Assembly (NCBI GenBank): GCA_016712275.1
Contig: JADJRI010000046.1
Location: forward strand, 1 to 39,052
Source of the DNA: Planctomycetota bacterium
GTDB lineage: Bacteria; Planctomycetota; Phycisphaerae; UBA1845; UTPLA1
Length of the DNA stretch: 39,052 bases
Direction of reading: 5' to 3'
The translations under genes and the position numbers were made by a program. Below the pieces are notes generated by a model, which was given only the letters and a program-made list of their open reading frames with translations, did not search any database and was not told where the DNA came from. This document shows, piece by piece, positions 5,187 to 12,486 of this stretch; within the stretch, counting starts at the first letter, position 1, and each line of letters begins with the position of its first letter.

Positions 5187-5633
5187 ATGTTGCAAGTGAC
5201 CGTTTCAGGGAACACTCGGGATGAACTAGTCTCGAACCTGATGGCTATGGTTGAGGCCATTGCGGGGCGAGGCGTCGCCATGCCTGTAGCGACGCCTACG
5301 GCATGTGAAGAGGCGGCGGTGGAGAAAAAACGTGGACGGCCGAGGAAAGACGCCGAGCCGACGCCGAGCAATACGGCGCCGGTCCTCGAGATCCCGCCGT
5401 CCACTGCGTCAAGCGTGCCGGTCCTAGACTCGACGCCGGCGGCGGCAGGGCCCGTGACGTTCGAGCAGGTGAAAGCAGCGCTCCAAGGAGTCGCGGCACA
5501 ACGACCGGGGGATACCGCCGTCACCGATGGGTACAAACGCGTGGCGGAAATCCTCACGCGGTATGGGTACAAAACGGTCAAGGAGATCAAGCCGGAACAT
5601 TTCGAGGCGATTCTCGGAGACTGCAAAAAGTGA
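5187..5633 (+). CDS. AT-hook-containing phage protein
   Basis: ATG 5187 has the strong ribosome site AAGGAGGGG 4 bases upstream, and the product is 148 residues. There are three parts: an N-terminal helix ('MLQVTVSGNTRDELVSNLMA'), a Pro/Ala/Thr-rich linker containing an AT-hook-like 'KKRGRPRKD' (about residues 49-57), and a folded C-terminal domain with 'VTFEQVKAALQGVAAQ' and 'YGYKTVKEIKPEHFEAIL'. The C-terminal domain resembles small domains found in phage recombination/replication loci, but I cannot name it. DNA binding is inferred from the AT-hook. The stop overlaps the next start (GTGA). Confidence 0.62.
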   Translation: MLQVTVSGNTRDELVSNLMAMVEAIAGRGVAMPVATPTACEEAAVEKKRGRPRKDAEPTPSNTAPVLEIPPSTASSVPVLDSTPAAAGPVTFEQVKAALQGVAAQRPGDTAVTDGYKRVAEILTRYGYKTVKEIKPEHFEAILGDCKK

Positions 5634-6793
5634 GTACGCATTCCCCGACAGGGGCGAGCGGCATGGAGCGGTGGTCGAATTGTCCCGGATCGGTCGCGTT
5701 AATTGCGACGCTCCCGACTCCGCCAAGCTCTGAGCATGCGGAACGGGGGACACGGGCACACGAAGCGGCGGCCGAGTGGCTTGAAACGGGGGTCCCCCCT
5801 GTCTTCGACGATCAAGAGGACATGCTGGCCGTGGCTGAATATGTCCGAGTCTGCAATGCGTTTTATTCCCCAGAGCACCAAAAGCTCGGGGCTATCCGGG
5901 GGGTCGAATACCGGTTTGAAACGCACATCAATGGAATGTACGGCACGTCGGACTATTGGGTGTATTGGCCGTGGGCTCAGAAACTTATTGTCCTCGACTA
6001 CAAACACGGGGAGGGGATGTTCGTTGACGTGGTGGAAAACAAACAGCTCCTCTACTACGCTCTAGGGGTGTTCATGACTCAAGGGCTTGTTGCGGATGAC
6101 GTCAGAAGCATCGAACTTGGGATCGTCCAACCTCGATGTATGGCGGGGACGGATAAAGAGCGAGTGCGAATGTGGGAGATTGATCGGGCTCGACTCTTGG
6201 CGTTCGAGGGCGAACTCAGAGCCGCGATCAACGCCACGAAGGAAGGCCATGCGCCGTTAGTCGTCGGCTCTCACTGTGCGAAAAGCTTCTGCCCGGCACG
6301 GGCGGTATGTCCAGCGCAACAACAGCAGAGGGAACAGGCGTTAACCGAAGACTTTGCGGGGCTTGTCGCCAAGCCAGAGGGCAAGGTGTGGGATGTTCGT
6401 GATTTGGCGAAAGCCCTTGATCGACGCGAAGCCTTGAGAAGTTATCTCACGGCGCTCGATGAGTTCGCCTACCAGGCCATGAACAACGGGGTGTCAGTAC
6501 CCGGATACAAACTCGTACAGAAACAAGGTCGACGGAAGTACGCAGATCCGGTGTTGTTTGAGAACACGCTGAAAGCCGCTGGCTTCGGGAAGGAAATCTA
6601 TACCGTACCGGAGCTCTTGAGCCCGGCGCAGTTAGAGAAAGTCATTCCGTCCCATAAGGCGTTGATCAAAGAACATACGATTGTAGAGTCCAGCGGGTTG
6701 ACGGTTGTCGAAGAGTCCGATAAGCGGCCGGCGGTCTTGGCGAGTGCGGCCGCCGATTTTTCGAAAGTTTCTCTAGAGTCATTGGGGCTCTAG
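5630..6793 (+). CDS. DUF2800 / Cas4-like PD-(D/E)XK nuclease
   Basis: GTG 5630 overlaps the previous stop, giving 387 residues. RecB/Cas4-type nuclease motifs are visible: 'RGTRAHEAAAEWL' (His44), 'GTSDYWVY' (Asp108), 'LIVLDYKHGEG' (Asp123-x-Lys125) and 'ENKQLLYYALG' (Gln139). Cys18 near the N-terminus plus Cys216, Cys221 and Cys227 form the one-plus-three cysteine layout of an iron-sulfur cluster, as in Cas4 and AddB. Phage DUF2800 proteins sit next to DUF2815 ssDNA-binding proteins and family A polymerases, as here. A role as exonuclease in recombination-dependent replication is inferred from that context. Confidence 0.85.
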   Translation: MSTHSPTGASGMERWSNCPGSVALIATLPTPPSSEHAERGTRAHEAAAEWLETGVPPVFDDQEDMLAVAEYVRVCNAFYSPEHQKLGAIRGVEYRFETHINGMYGTSDYWVYWPWAQKLIVLDYKHGEGMFVDVVENKQLLYYALGVFMTQGLVADDVRSIELGIVQPRCMAGTDKERVRMWEIDRARLLAFEGELRAAINATKEGHAPLVVGSHCAKSFCPARAVCPAQQQQREQALTEDFAGLVAKPEGKVWDVRDLAKALDRREALRSYLTALDEFAYQAMNNGVSVPGYKLVQKQGRRKYADPVLFENTLKAAGFGKEIYTVPELLSPAQLEKVIPSHKALIKEHTIVESSGLTVVEESDKRPAVLASAAADFSKVSLESLGL

Positions 6794-6800
6794 ACGCATC

Positions 6801-6822
6801 GCTCCGGCGTACGGAGCAAAAA
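6801..6822 (+). other. Perfect hairpin in the only gap of the replication operon
   Basis: GCTCCG (6801-6806), loop GCGTA, then CGGAGC (6812-6817), followed by AAAAA. It lies between the nuclease stop (6793) and the DUF2815 start (6835). It is not an intrinsic terminator on the plus strand because A rather than U follows, and on the minus strand no U run follows. It may protect the downstream mRNA or act as a processing or attenuation site. Confidence 0.6.
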
Positions 6823-6834
6823 GGACGGGGACCG

Positions 6835-7446
6835 ATGGGTATTGTAGAGACGGGCGAGTTGAGAGGCGAGTCAGCGTTAACGCCAGAGTTCCGGGTGTCA
6901 TTTCCGTATGTGACGACCGGGCAGAACAAGGAGCAGATCAAGAACGGAGTCGTGGAGAAAGTGACGAAGTACTCCGTGACGATGCTGTTTCCCAAGGGGG
7001 CGGATCTCAAGGTCCTCCTCGAACTTGAGCGGAAAGTGATGACCGACAAGTTCGGCGCGGATCAAACGAAGTGGCCAAAGATCCGGCGACCGTTCCGCAA
7101 CCAAGGAGAGAAGGCCCAGAAATACAAAGGCTATGAAGAGGGCGCCATCTTTTGTACGGCTACATCAAACCAAAAGCCCGGCTTGTTAAACGTAACCGGC
7201 AAGCGGATCACCGAGCCCTCTGAGTTCTATGCCGGATGCTACGCCGTGGCGACGGTTCGGGCGTTCTATTACAAAAACACCGGGAATGAAGGGGTGGCCT
7301 TCGGTCTCTCCAATATTATGAAGACGAGAGACGGGGAGTCTATCGGTGGTCGAGCGGATGCCGAAACAGACTTTAAGGCGCTGGTGTCGTCCGTTCCGGC
7401 CCAGCCGTCAGCGAGCGGCCTTGAAGACTTGTTCGGGGCCAAATGA
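6835..7446 (+). CDS. DUF2815 single-stranded DNA-binding protein
   Basis: ATG 6835 (ACGGGGACC upstream) gives 203 residues. It begins 'TGELRGESALTPEFRVSFPY', continues 'KYSVTMLFPKGADLKVLLEL', 'RRPFRNQGEKAQKYKGYEEG' and 'EFYAGCYAVATVRAFYY', and ends in an acidic tip 'GLEDLFGAK'. This is the standard layout of DUF2815, an OB-fold ssDNA-binding family in phage replication modules; the acidic C-terminal tip is typical of SSBs that recruit partners. It lies between the Cas4-like nuclease and the polymerase. The stop overlaps the polymerase start. Confidence 0.85.
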   Translation: MGIVETGELRGESALTPEFRVSFPYVTTGQNKEQIKNGVVEKVTKYSVTMLFPKGADLKVLLELERKVMTDKFGADQTKWPKIRRPFRNQGEKAQKYKGYEEGAIFCTATSNQKPGLLNVTGKRITEPSEFYAGCYAVATVRAFYYKNTGNEGVAFGLSNIMKTRDGESIGGRADAETDFKALVSSVPAQPSASGLEDLFGAK

Positions 7447-8588
7447 CACTCTGTCACCTTGACTTTGAAACCCGATCGGGCGCCGATTTGAAGGACTTCG
7501 GCGCTCACCTTCACGTCACCCACGAATGGGCGGCGGTGTGGTGTATCGGCTACGCCTTCGATGAAGAGCCGGTGACGGTCATACCGCCAACAGAGGCGGG
7601 GCTCTTTCTCTATCGGGTACTTGAGGAAGAGCCCCTTTTCGCAGCCCATAACGCACAGTTTGAGTGGCAAGTGTGGAACCACATCTTGACACGGTACGGG
7701 TTTCCGAAACTCCCCATTGAGCGGTTTCGCTGTACGATGGCGGCCGGGTATGCGATGGCGCTGCCCGGCTCGCTTGATGACATGTCTGCAGCCCTTGGGA
7801 TTGCCGAGGGAAAAGACATGGTGGGCAACCGCCTTGCGGTACAAATGGCCAAGCCGAGAGCAATCGAGAACGGGGTGCCGGCCTGGTGGGACACACCGGA
7901 GAAGCGGGAACGCCTTGAAGCGTACTGCAAACAAGACGTCGTGTTAGAGCGGGAAGTCTACAAGCGGCTCCGGCCACTACCAGAAGCAGAGCAAAGAATA
8001 TGGTGCTTAGACGCGGCAATCAATGAGCGCGGGGTGTTCGTTGATGAACCGGCCGCGAAGACGGCGCTCGCAGTTGTGCAGCGGCAACAAGTCGAGGAGT
8101 GCGCTAAGGTGTGGCACCTCACCGGGGGAGAAGTCAACGGCCCGAGTGAAGTCAAGCGACTGACCGAATGGATTACAGCGCACGGGGTCGCCATTCCCTC
8201 ACTAGCCAAACAAGACATTATTGACACGCTGGCAACGGTCGATATGCCTCCTCTTACCAGAGAGGTTATAGAAATCCGCCAGACCTTTGCGAAGACGTCT
8301 ACCGCAAAAGTCGATCGGATGATATCGAATCGTGGGAGAGACGGGCGGCTACGCGGACTCTTTCAATATCACGCGGCCAATACCGGCCGATGGGGAGGAC
8401 GAAGGATCCAGCCACATAACTTGCCGAGGCCGACGATTGAACAGACGGAAATAGAAGAGATCATCACGGCGCTGTCTAACAGTCCCTCTCCTGAAGCGGC
8501 GCAACAATACATCAGCGTCTTTCATGGCCCGCCGTTGGCGCGGGTTGCCGATTGTCTGCGGGGGGTTGTTGCGAGCGGAGCCCGGTAA
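7443..8588 (+). CDS. Family A DNA polymerase, 3'-5' exonuclease part and N-terminus of polymerase domain (frameshifted gene)
   Basis: ATG 7443 overlaps the DUF2815 stop. The frame begins with a DEDD exonuclease: 'LCHLDFETRSGADLKDFG' (Asp/Glu of ExoI), 'FAAHNAQFEWQVW' (ExoII) and 'AYCKQDVVLEREVYK' (ExoIII). A thumb region follows, with 'LFQYHAANTGRWGGRRIQPH' and 'NLPRP'. At the G run 8560-8565 the frame diverges ('DCLRGVVASGAR' then stop). One G fewer would continue as 'DCLRGLLRAEPGKKLYAGDF', the usual entry to polymerase motif A, in the overlapping frame to 9423. Full length would be about 660 residues, normal for this phage PolA group. It is the replicative polymerase of this module. Confidence 0.88.
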   Translation: MTLCHLDFETRSGADLKDFGAHLHVTHEWAAVWCIGYAFDEEPVTVIPPTEAGLFLYRVLEEEPLFAAHNAQFEWQVWNHILTRYGFPKLPIERFRCTMAAGYAMALPGSLDDMSAALGIAEGKDMVGNRLAVQMAKPRAIENGVPAWWDTPEKRERLEAYCKQDVVLEREVYKRLRPLPEAEQRIWCLDAAINERGVFVDEPAAKTALAVVQRQQVEECAKVWHLTGGEVNGPSEVKRLTEWITAHGVAIPSLAKQDIIDTLATVDMPPLTREVIEIRQTFAKTSTAKVDRMISNRGRDGRLRGLFQYHAANTGRWGGRRIQPHNLPRPTIEQTEIEEIITALSNSPSPEAAQQYISVFHGPPLARVADCLRGVVASGAR

Positions 8589-9423
8589 AAAGCTGTACGC
8601 CGGAGACTTCGCGAATATCGAGGGTCGGGTGTTGGCCTGGTTGGCAGGAGAAGTATGGAAGCTTGAGGCCTTTCGCGCGTTTGACGCCGGAACGGGGCCG
8701 GATCTGTACCTTGTGTCAGCCAGCAGGATCTACCATAAACCAGTAGAATCATACAACAAAAAGAGTCCTGAGAGGCAAATAGGGAAAACGGCAGAGCTCG
8801 CCCTCGGGTACCAGGGGGGAGTCGGGGCGTTCCAATCCATGGCCAAAAATTACGGGTGCAGAGTGTCTGATGCTGAAGCGGACGGCATTAAGGTGGCCTG
8901 GCGAAACGCGCATCCAGCCACGAAACGCTACTGGTACGCCCTGGAAGCAGCCGCCGTCCAAGCGATTGACAACCCAGGGCTCACCTTTCAGGCTGGGGCG
9001 AGCTACGCTCAGGTGCGATTTAGGGTTGTAGGATCTTTTTTGTGGTGTGCCATTCCGTCCGGCAGGGCGCTGTGCTATCCCTACCCATACCTCGAAGAGT
9101 ATGAATCTGAATGGGGGTTGAAAAAAGAAATCCGCTACAAATCGGTCGGGCTTAACTACCAGTGGGGGGTGTGTAGTACCTACGGGGGGTCTCTCGCTGA
9201 GAATATCACCCAGGCCGTTGCGAGAGATATTTTGGCAGAAGCGATGCTTCGGCTAGACGCGGCCGGCTGGCCGATTATGCTCCACGTTCACGATGAAATT
9301 GTTGCCGAGTCACACACCGGAAACCTTGCCGAGTATCTGGCTATCATGAAACAGGCGCCCCCATGGGCGGCAGGGCTTCCGATCGCAGTTGAAGGGTGGA
9401 CGGGGATCCACTACCGGAAATGA
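8524..9423 (+). CDS. Family A DNA polymerase, catalytic C-terminal part (frameshifted gene)
   Basis: The true content begins at about 8566 ('LLRAEPGKKLYAGDFANIEG'); the ATG at 8524 only opens the shadow frame. Motif A is 'YAGDFANIEGRVLAWLAGE', motif B 'ERQIGKTAELALGYQGG' (R...K...YG-type finger) and motif C 'MLHVHDEIVAES' (the catalytic HDE). All three catalytic motifs are intact, so the protein should be active once the frame is joined. It ends 6 bases before the primase start. Confidence 0.88.
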   Translation: MARRWRGLPIVCGGLLRAEPGKKLYAGDFANIEGRVLAWLAGEVWKLEAFRAFDAGTGPDLYLVSASRIYHKPVESYNKKSPERQIGKTAELALGYQGGVGAFQSMAKNYGCRVSDAEADGIKVAWRNAHPATKRYWYALEAAAVQAIDNPGLTFQAGASYAQVRFRVVGSFLWCAIPSGRALCYPYPYLEEYESEWGLKKEIRYKSVGLNYQWGVCSTYGGSLAENITQAVARDILAEAMLRLDAAGWPIMLHVHDEIVAESHTGNLAEYLAIMKQAPPWAAGLPIAVEGWTGIHYRK

Positions 9424-9429
9424 GGACAC

Positions 9430-10119
9430 ATGCCCACAGCACGCACAGAATTGACCGCACACGCACGCTCTGCCCTGACCCTTGCGGAGGCCGGCTTTTG
9501 GGTGTTTCCAGTTACCCAAGGGCAAAAGAGCCCACCGCTAGCGGCAAAATGGCAAGAAGCCGCCACGATGGACCCAGCCAAGGTCGAAGCCATGTGGTCG
9601 GCGCACCCATCGGCGAACGTAGGGATCTACACCGGTCGGTACCAGGCAAATCACGCGTTGCTTGTGATCGACGTAGATTGCAAGGAAGGAAGAGTCGGCA
9701 ATGAAGAACTACTCAGACTCGAACTCGAAGGGTGCGAATTCCCCGATACCTATGTTCAAACTACTCCGACGGGAGGGCGACATCTGGTATTTTGCGTTGA
9801 TCAAGCCATCCGCCAAGGCGTCAGTGTTATTGGTCGAAACTTGGACATTAGGTCAGCCGGAGGGTATATTGTCGGAGCCGGCAGTCAGATCGGCGGCGTC
9901 CTGTACCGAGGCAACAGCCAAGCCGTCGCCGCCGCTCCCCAATGGCTTATTGACCGCTGTGCAGAAACGCGGCTCGCCAAAATTGAAGTCCCAAACAACC
10001 TTACGATCGACATCGGCGCGGCGTACGAACAAGCCAAAGCGCACTTGGCGGGAGCCCCTGTAGCCCATCAAGGGGAGGGGAGGGGATCAGCTCACCTACA
10101 AGACCGCCGCGCAATGTAA
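9430..10119 (+). CDS. Bifunctional primase-polymerase, N-terminal AEP domain (frameshifted gene)
   Basis: ATG 9430 follows GAGGACAC. The domain is an archaeo-eukaryotic primase/polymerase (prim-pol) fold: 'GFWVFPVTQGQKSPPLA' at the start, 'ANVGIYTG', then the catalytic 'LLVIDVDCKEG' (D-x-D), 'TPTGGRHLVF' (His) and 'NLDIRSAGGYIVGAGS'. The frame leaves the family after 'VAHQGEGRGS' at the AGGGG tandem (10071-10085) and ends at 10119. The helicase part continues in another frame. Prim-pol/SF3 fusions make primers and unwind DNA in many phages and plasmids. Confidence 0.85.
   Translation: MPTARTELTAHARSALTLAEAGFWVFPVTQGQKSPPLAAKWQEAATMDPAKVEAMWSAHPSANVGIYTGRYQANHALLVIDVDCKEGRVGNEELLRLELEGCEFPDTYVQTTPTGGRHLVFCVDQAIRQGVSVIGRNLDIRSAGGYIVGAGSQIGGVLYRGNSQAVAAAPQWLIDRCAETRLAKIEVPNNLTIDIGAAYEQAKAHLAGAPVAHQGEGRGSAHLQDRRAM
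10071..10085 (+). repeat. AGGGG pentamer x3 at the primase frameshift
   Basis: Three tandem AGGGG units mark the point where the primase reading frame changes. Four units would restore an open frame reading 'GEGRGGDQLTYKT', which fits the family's usual G-x-G-G-D/N-x-x-T-Y sequence. Removing a single G would also restore the frame, giving 'GEGRDQLTYKT'. Confidence 0.8.
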
Positions 10120-10141
10120 GGACTACGGGCTTCCTGAATCG

Positions 10142-11635
10142 TTGACGGCGGCGCTGATGCTGGACCACTGGAACACCCGATGTCAGCCCCCGTGGAGTGA
10201 CGCCGAGCTGCGAGAAAAGGTTGCGCATGCCTACAAGTACGGCGTTCAAGCGGTAGGGGCACAAGCGCCAGAAGCGGCGTTTGCCTCATTGGTTACATCG
10301 GGTGTGCCGGTGCAGCCGGGGGTCGGCCCGATTGAAAAGCTGAACGAACAGTACGCCTACGCCGTGGTTAACGGGAACCAATCAATCCTGTTCGAGACAA
10401 CTGACGAGTACGGGTTGCCGAAAGTCGAATGGTTTACCCCCGAAACCTTCCACGGGAAACTAGCCAGCAAAACATTTACGGACGCCGGGGGGACGACCTC
10501 TCCGCTCACGAAAGCCTGGATGAAAAGTCCTCGTCGCCGGTCCTATGACGGGGTGGTGTTTGCTCCTGAACAACCAGTAGACCCTCGATTCTACAATCTC
10601 TGGAAAGGGTTTATGTGTGACCCAGCTCCTACCGGGTGGCATCCAGGAGTGCAACAGTTCCTTGAACATGCCTACGAGAATATCTGTAACCGAGACGAAA
10701 CTCTCTACACATGGTTGATTGATTACTTCGCTCATCTCATTCAGAAGCCGTGGGAAAAACCGCTTGTCGCGCTTGTGTTCCGAGGGGGAAAAGGTGTCGG
10801 GAAAAACGCACTGATTGAGCGAGTCGGCGCATTGCTTGGGGGGCATTTCCTCCTGACGTCAAACCGGCGATACCTCACCGGAAACTTTAACAGTCACTTG
10901 GAGCGGGTATTACTGTTCGCGCTGGATGAGGCGTTTTGGTCTGGCGACCATGCCGCCGAGGGTATCTTGAAAGACTTAATTACCGGGTCCAAGTTGGTCA
11001 TTGAGCGCAAAGGCTTCGAACCCTATACGCTGATTAATCGTGTGCGCGTTATGATCATCGGCAACGAGAAATGGCTCGTCCCGACGTCTGCCGACGAACG
11101 CCGGTTTGCCGTCTTCGACGTCGGCGACAAAAGGAAACAGGATACGAAGTATTTCACGGCCATGCGGACGAGTCTAGAAAACGGGGGCTATCCGTATCTG
11201 TTGACCTACCTCAAAACCCACCCCATCAAGACCGATCAGAACATTGCGCCGGCATCCGCCGCGCTGCAAGATCAAAAGATCCACAGTCTTGATATTGTGC
11301 ATCAGTGGTGGCACGATTGCCTTACAGGCGGTGTCATCCCCGGTCATCATGGGGACACCTGGCCGGAATATATCGGAACGGAGGAACTTCGCGTCGCGTT
11401 TCGGTACTACGTGCGTCAGAGAAATGTCAACTCACGCATCCCAGGGGACTCACTCTTTACACGCCAATTAAGGGAAGCAGCCCCATCGCTTAATACCTCT
11501 CGCAGAACAGTCGATGGGAGACAGATTAGAGTCTTTAATCTAGCGCCGATCGACACGCACAGAGCGGAATGGGATACCTTTATAGGGCAACCAACAGTAT
11601 GGGGAGCAGAAGATGCCGCGCTTTCCGTCGTATAA
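10142..11635 (+). CDS. Primase-helicase, C-terminal SF3/DUF5906-like helicase (frameshifted gene)
   Basis: The frame is open from about 10085 ('DQLTYKTAAQCKDYGLPES'); 10142 is a TTG inside it. It contains 'LDHWNTRCQPPWSDAELREK', which links primase to helicase in this family. The SF3-type ATPase follows: Walker A 'FRGGKGVGKNALIERVG' (about 213-229), Walker B 'VLLFALDEAFW' (256-266), motif C 'VRVMIIGNEKW' (301-311) and the Arg finger 'ADERRFAVFDV' (317-327). A C-terminal domain ends 'TVWGAEDAALSVV'. Together with 9430-10119 it forms a protein of about 730 residues that primes and unwinds at the fork. The last 23 bases overlap the HNH gene. Confidence 0.87.
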   Translation: MTAALMLDHWNTRCQPPWSDAELREKVAHAYKYGVQAVGAQAPEAAFASLVTSGVPVQPGVGPIEKLNEQYAYAVVNGNQSILFETTDEYGLPKVEWFTPETFHGKLASKTFTDAGGTTSPLTKAWMKSPRRRSYDGVVFAPEQPVDPRFYNLWKGFMCDPAPTGWHPGVQQFLEHAYENICNRDETLYTWLIDYFAHLIQKPWEKPLVALVFRGGKGVGKNALIERVGALLGGHFLLTSNRRYLTGNFNSHLERVLLFALDEAFWSGDHAAEGILKDLITGSKLVIERKGFEPYTLINRVRVMIIGNEKWLVPTSADERRFAVFDVGDKRKQDTKYFTAMRTSLENGGYPYLLTYLKTHPIKTDQNIAPASAALQDQKIHSLDIVHQWWHDCLTGGVIPGHHGDTWPEYIGTEELRVAFRYYVRQRNVNSRIPGDSLFTRQLREAAPSLNTSRRTVDGRQIRVFNLAPIDTHRAEWDTFIGQPTVWGAEDAALSVV

Positions 11636-12062
11636 GACTGTCAAACGGGCGTCACAACGGTATGTTCTGGCGCATCACATCCGCAAGGTAGTCGGGGAGT
11701 TAGATGAATGGTGTTGTGTGTATTGCGGGTTTCGGCTCAGTCGGTCTCGGAAAACGAGTAGGCAACGACTCACGCTTGACCACATTCAACCACTCAAATA
11801 TGTGTTTCATTTGCCGTTACCGGTCGTGAATCATCCTCGGAACATCGCTCTCGCGTGCTACGAGTGTAATTCAACATACGGCGCGACGCACGCGCGGGAT
11901 AAAGAGGCACGATTTGGGAGGTTCAAGAACGGCGGAGGCTATACACTGCCGACTATCTATTTCCTCTCTGCCGAAGAATACCGACGTCTTCCAAGCACTG
12001 AACGTACTCGGCTGTGTAGCGAGATAGTTCTGCCTTCACCTTGTCACAATCACAAGGCTTAG
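11613..12062 (+). CDS. HNH endonuclease
   Basis: ATG 11613 lies inside the end of the primase-helicase gene, giving 149 residues. Zinc-binding HNH pattern: 'CCVYCGFRL' (C-x-x-C), 'RLTLDHIQPL' (D-H, the catalytic His region), 'PRNIALACYECNSTYGATHA' (Asn plus C-x-x-C) and 'ARDKEARF'. The Cys pairs should bind a structural zinc and the DHI...N...H set a catalytic metal. Phage HNH proteins at this place may be packaging/nicking enzymes or free-standing homing endonucleases. This is the last plus-strand gene; its 3' end overlaps the minus-strand lysis genes. Confidence 0.85.
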   Translation: MPRFPSYKTVKRASQRYVLAHHIRKVVGELDEWCCVYCGFRLSRSRKTSRQRLTLDHIQPLKYVFHLPLPVVNHPRNIALACYECNSTYGATHARDKEARFGRFKNGGGYTLPTIYFLSAEEYRRLPSTERTRLCSEIVLPSPCHNHKA

Positions 12063-12135
12063 GGACGGGTTGAAAGAGAGCGCAACTCGTCAATCCGCTG
12101 GCGCAAAGTGTCAAAATCATTAGCCTTAAGCGCAT
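11953..12135 (-). CDS. Rz1-like outer-membrane lipoprotein (o-spanin candidate)
   Basis: On the minus strand, ATG 12135 has AGAGGA about 9 bases upstream and opens a 60-residue frame. The N-terminus is a bacterial lipoprotein signal: Met-Arg-Leu-Arg, hydrophobic core 'LMILTLCASG' and lipobox L-T-S-C (Cys18). The mature part is Pro- and Cys-containing ('PVPKPCDCDK') then helical. Short lipoproteins embedded in, and extending beyond, an upstream lysis gene in another frame are typical of Rz1 o-spanins, which disrupt the outer membrane at lysis. Here the start lies inside the 12059-12259 gene, and the 3' part is antisense to the HNH gene for 110 bases. Partner assignment is inferred. Confidence 0.62.
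   Translation of the reverse strand: MRLRLMILTLCASGLTSCALFQPVPKPCDCDKVKAELSRYTAEYVQCLEDVGILRQRGNR
12039..12057. other. Hairpin at the convergence of the two operons
   Basis: CCTTGT (12039-12044), loop CACAATC, ACAAGG (12052-12057). It sits where plus- and minus-strand transcription meet. Neither strand has a U tract after the stem, so it is a weak candidate for a bidirectional terminator or transcription roadblock. It lies within coding sequence on both strands. Confidence 0.35.
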
Positions 12136-12259
12136 GGAGGGCTTCCTCTTTCTTGGATTGGAGCGCCCGTTTCGTTTGCCAAGCAGCAAGCCCCTCGGGT
12201 GACAAAACCCAAGAGGCCACCGTATTGAGGAGTGAGGCAACGGCCCCAACCGTACTCAC
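12059..12259 (-). CDS. Small lysis-cassette protein (possible i-spanin partner)
   Basis: GTG 12259 overlaps the stop of the holin-like gene (GTGA). The 66-residue product has a moderately hydrophobic N-terminal stretch ('VGAVASLLNTVASWVL') followed by a charged helical tail with 'QTKRALQSKKEEALHALKAN' and 'LRQRIDELRSL', which could form a coiled coil. The nesting of a lipoprotein gene in its 3' half suggests the Rz role, although the membrane segment is weak for a classic i-spanin. Alternatively it is a small structural or lysis-timing protein. Confidence 0.5.
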   Translation of the reverse strand: MSTVGAVASLLNTVASWVLSPEGLAAWQTKRALQSKKEEALHALKANDFDTLRQRIDELRSLSTRP

Positions 12260-12477
12260 TGTACTTTGCTGGCTTCCGCCGGCACCGGAGCGTTAGACAC
12301 ATTCGCATCCTTGGAGAAGCGAAGGCCAATCCCGATGATAATCCCCCCGACTAACTTAATCCAGCCGGCCGTATCGGACGGCATGCCTTGTTCCGTGACA
12401 ACTTGCTGAGCCACGGTGATCAAGATGGTGACATAGCCAAGAATCGAAGTGACCGGACTTGAGCCAAGAAAGGACAT
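12256..12477 (-). CDS. Putative holin
   Basis: ATG 12477 has an excellent AGGAGGAG site 4-5 bases upstream. The 73-residue product has two hydrophobic segments, 'VTSILGYVTILITVAQQVV' and 'GWIKLVGGIIIGIGLRF', joined by a short polar loop with 'GMPSDTAG', and a hydrophilic C-terminal tail. Size and topology fit small two-helix phage holins, which make lethal membrane lesions. Its place directly before the spanin-like pair supports a lysis cassette, although no endolysin gene is recognisable nearby. Function is inferred from topology. Confidence 0.55.
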   Translation of the reverse strand: MSFLGSSPVTSILGYVTILITVAQQVVTEQGMPSDTAGWIKLVGGIIIGIGLRFSKDANVSNAPVPAEASKVQ

Positions 12478-12486
12478 GTTCTCCTC

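Noticed and set aside
4955..5641. 228-codon minus-strand frame
   Set aside because: It lies opposite the helicase C-terminus and the AT-hook gene, both with clear motifs and ribosome sites, and has no recognisable content.
7269..7934. 221-codon minus-strand frame
   Set aside because: Shadow of the DUF2815 and polymerase genes; no domain signature.
12039..12057. Bidirectional intrinsic terminator
   Set aside because: The 6-bp stem has no U tract on either strand; kept only as a weak hairpin.
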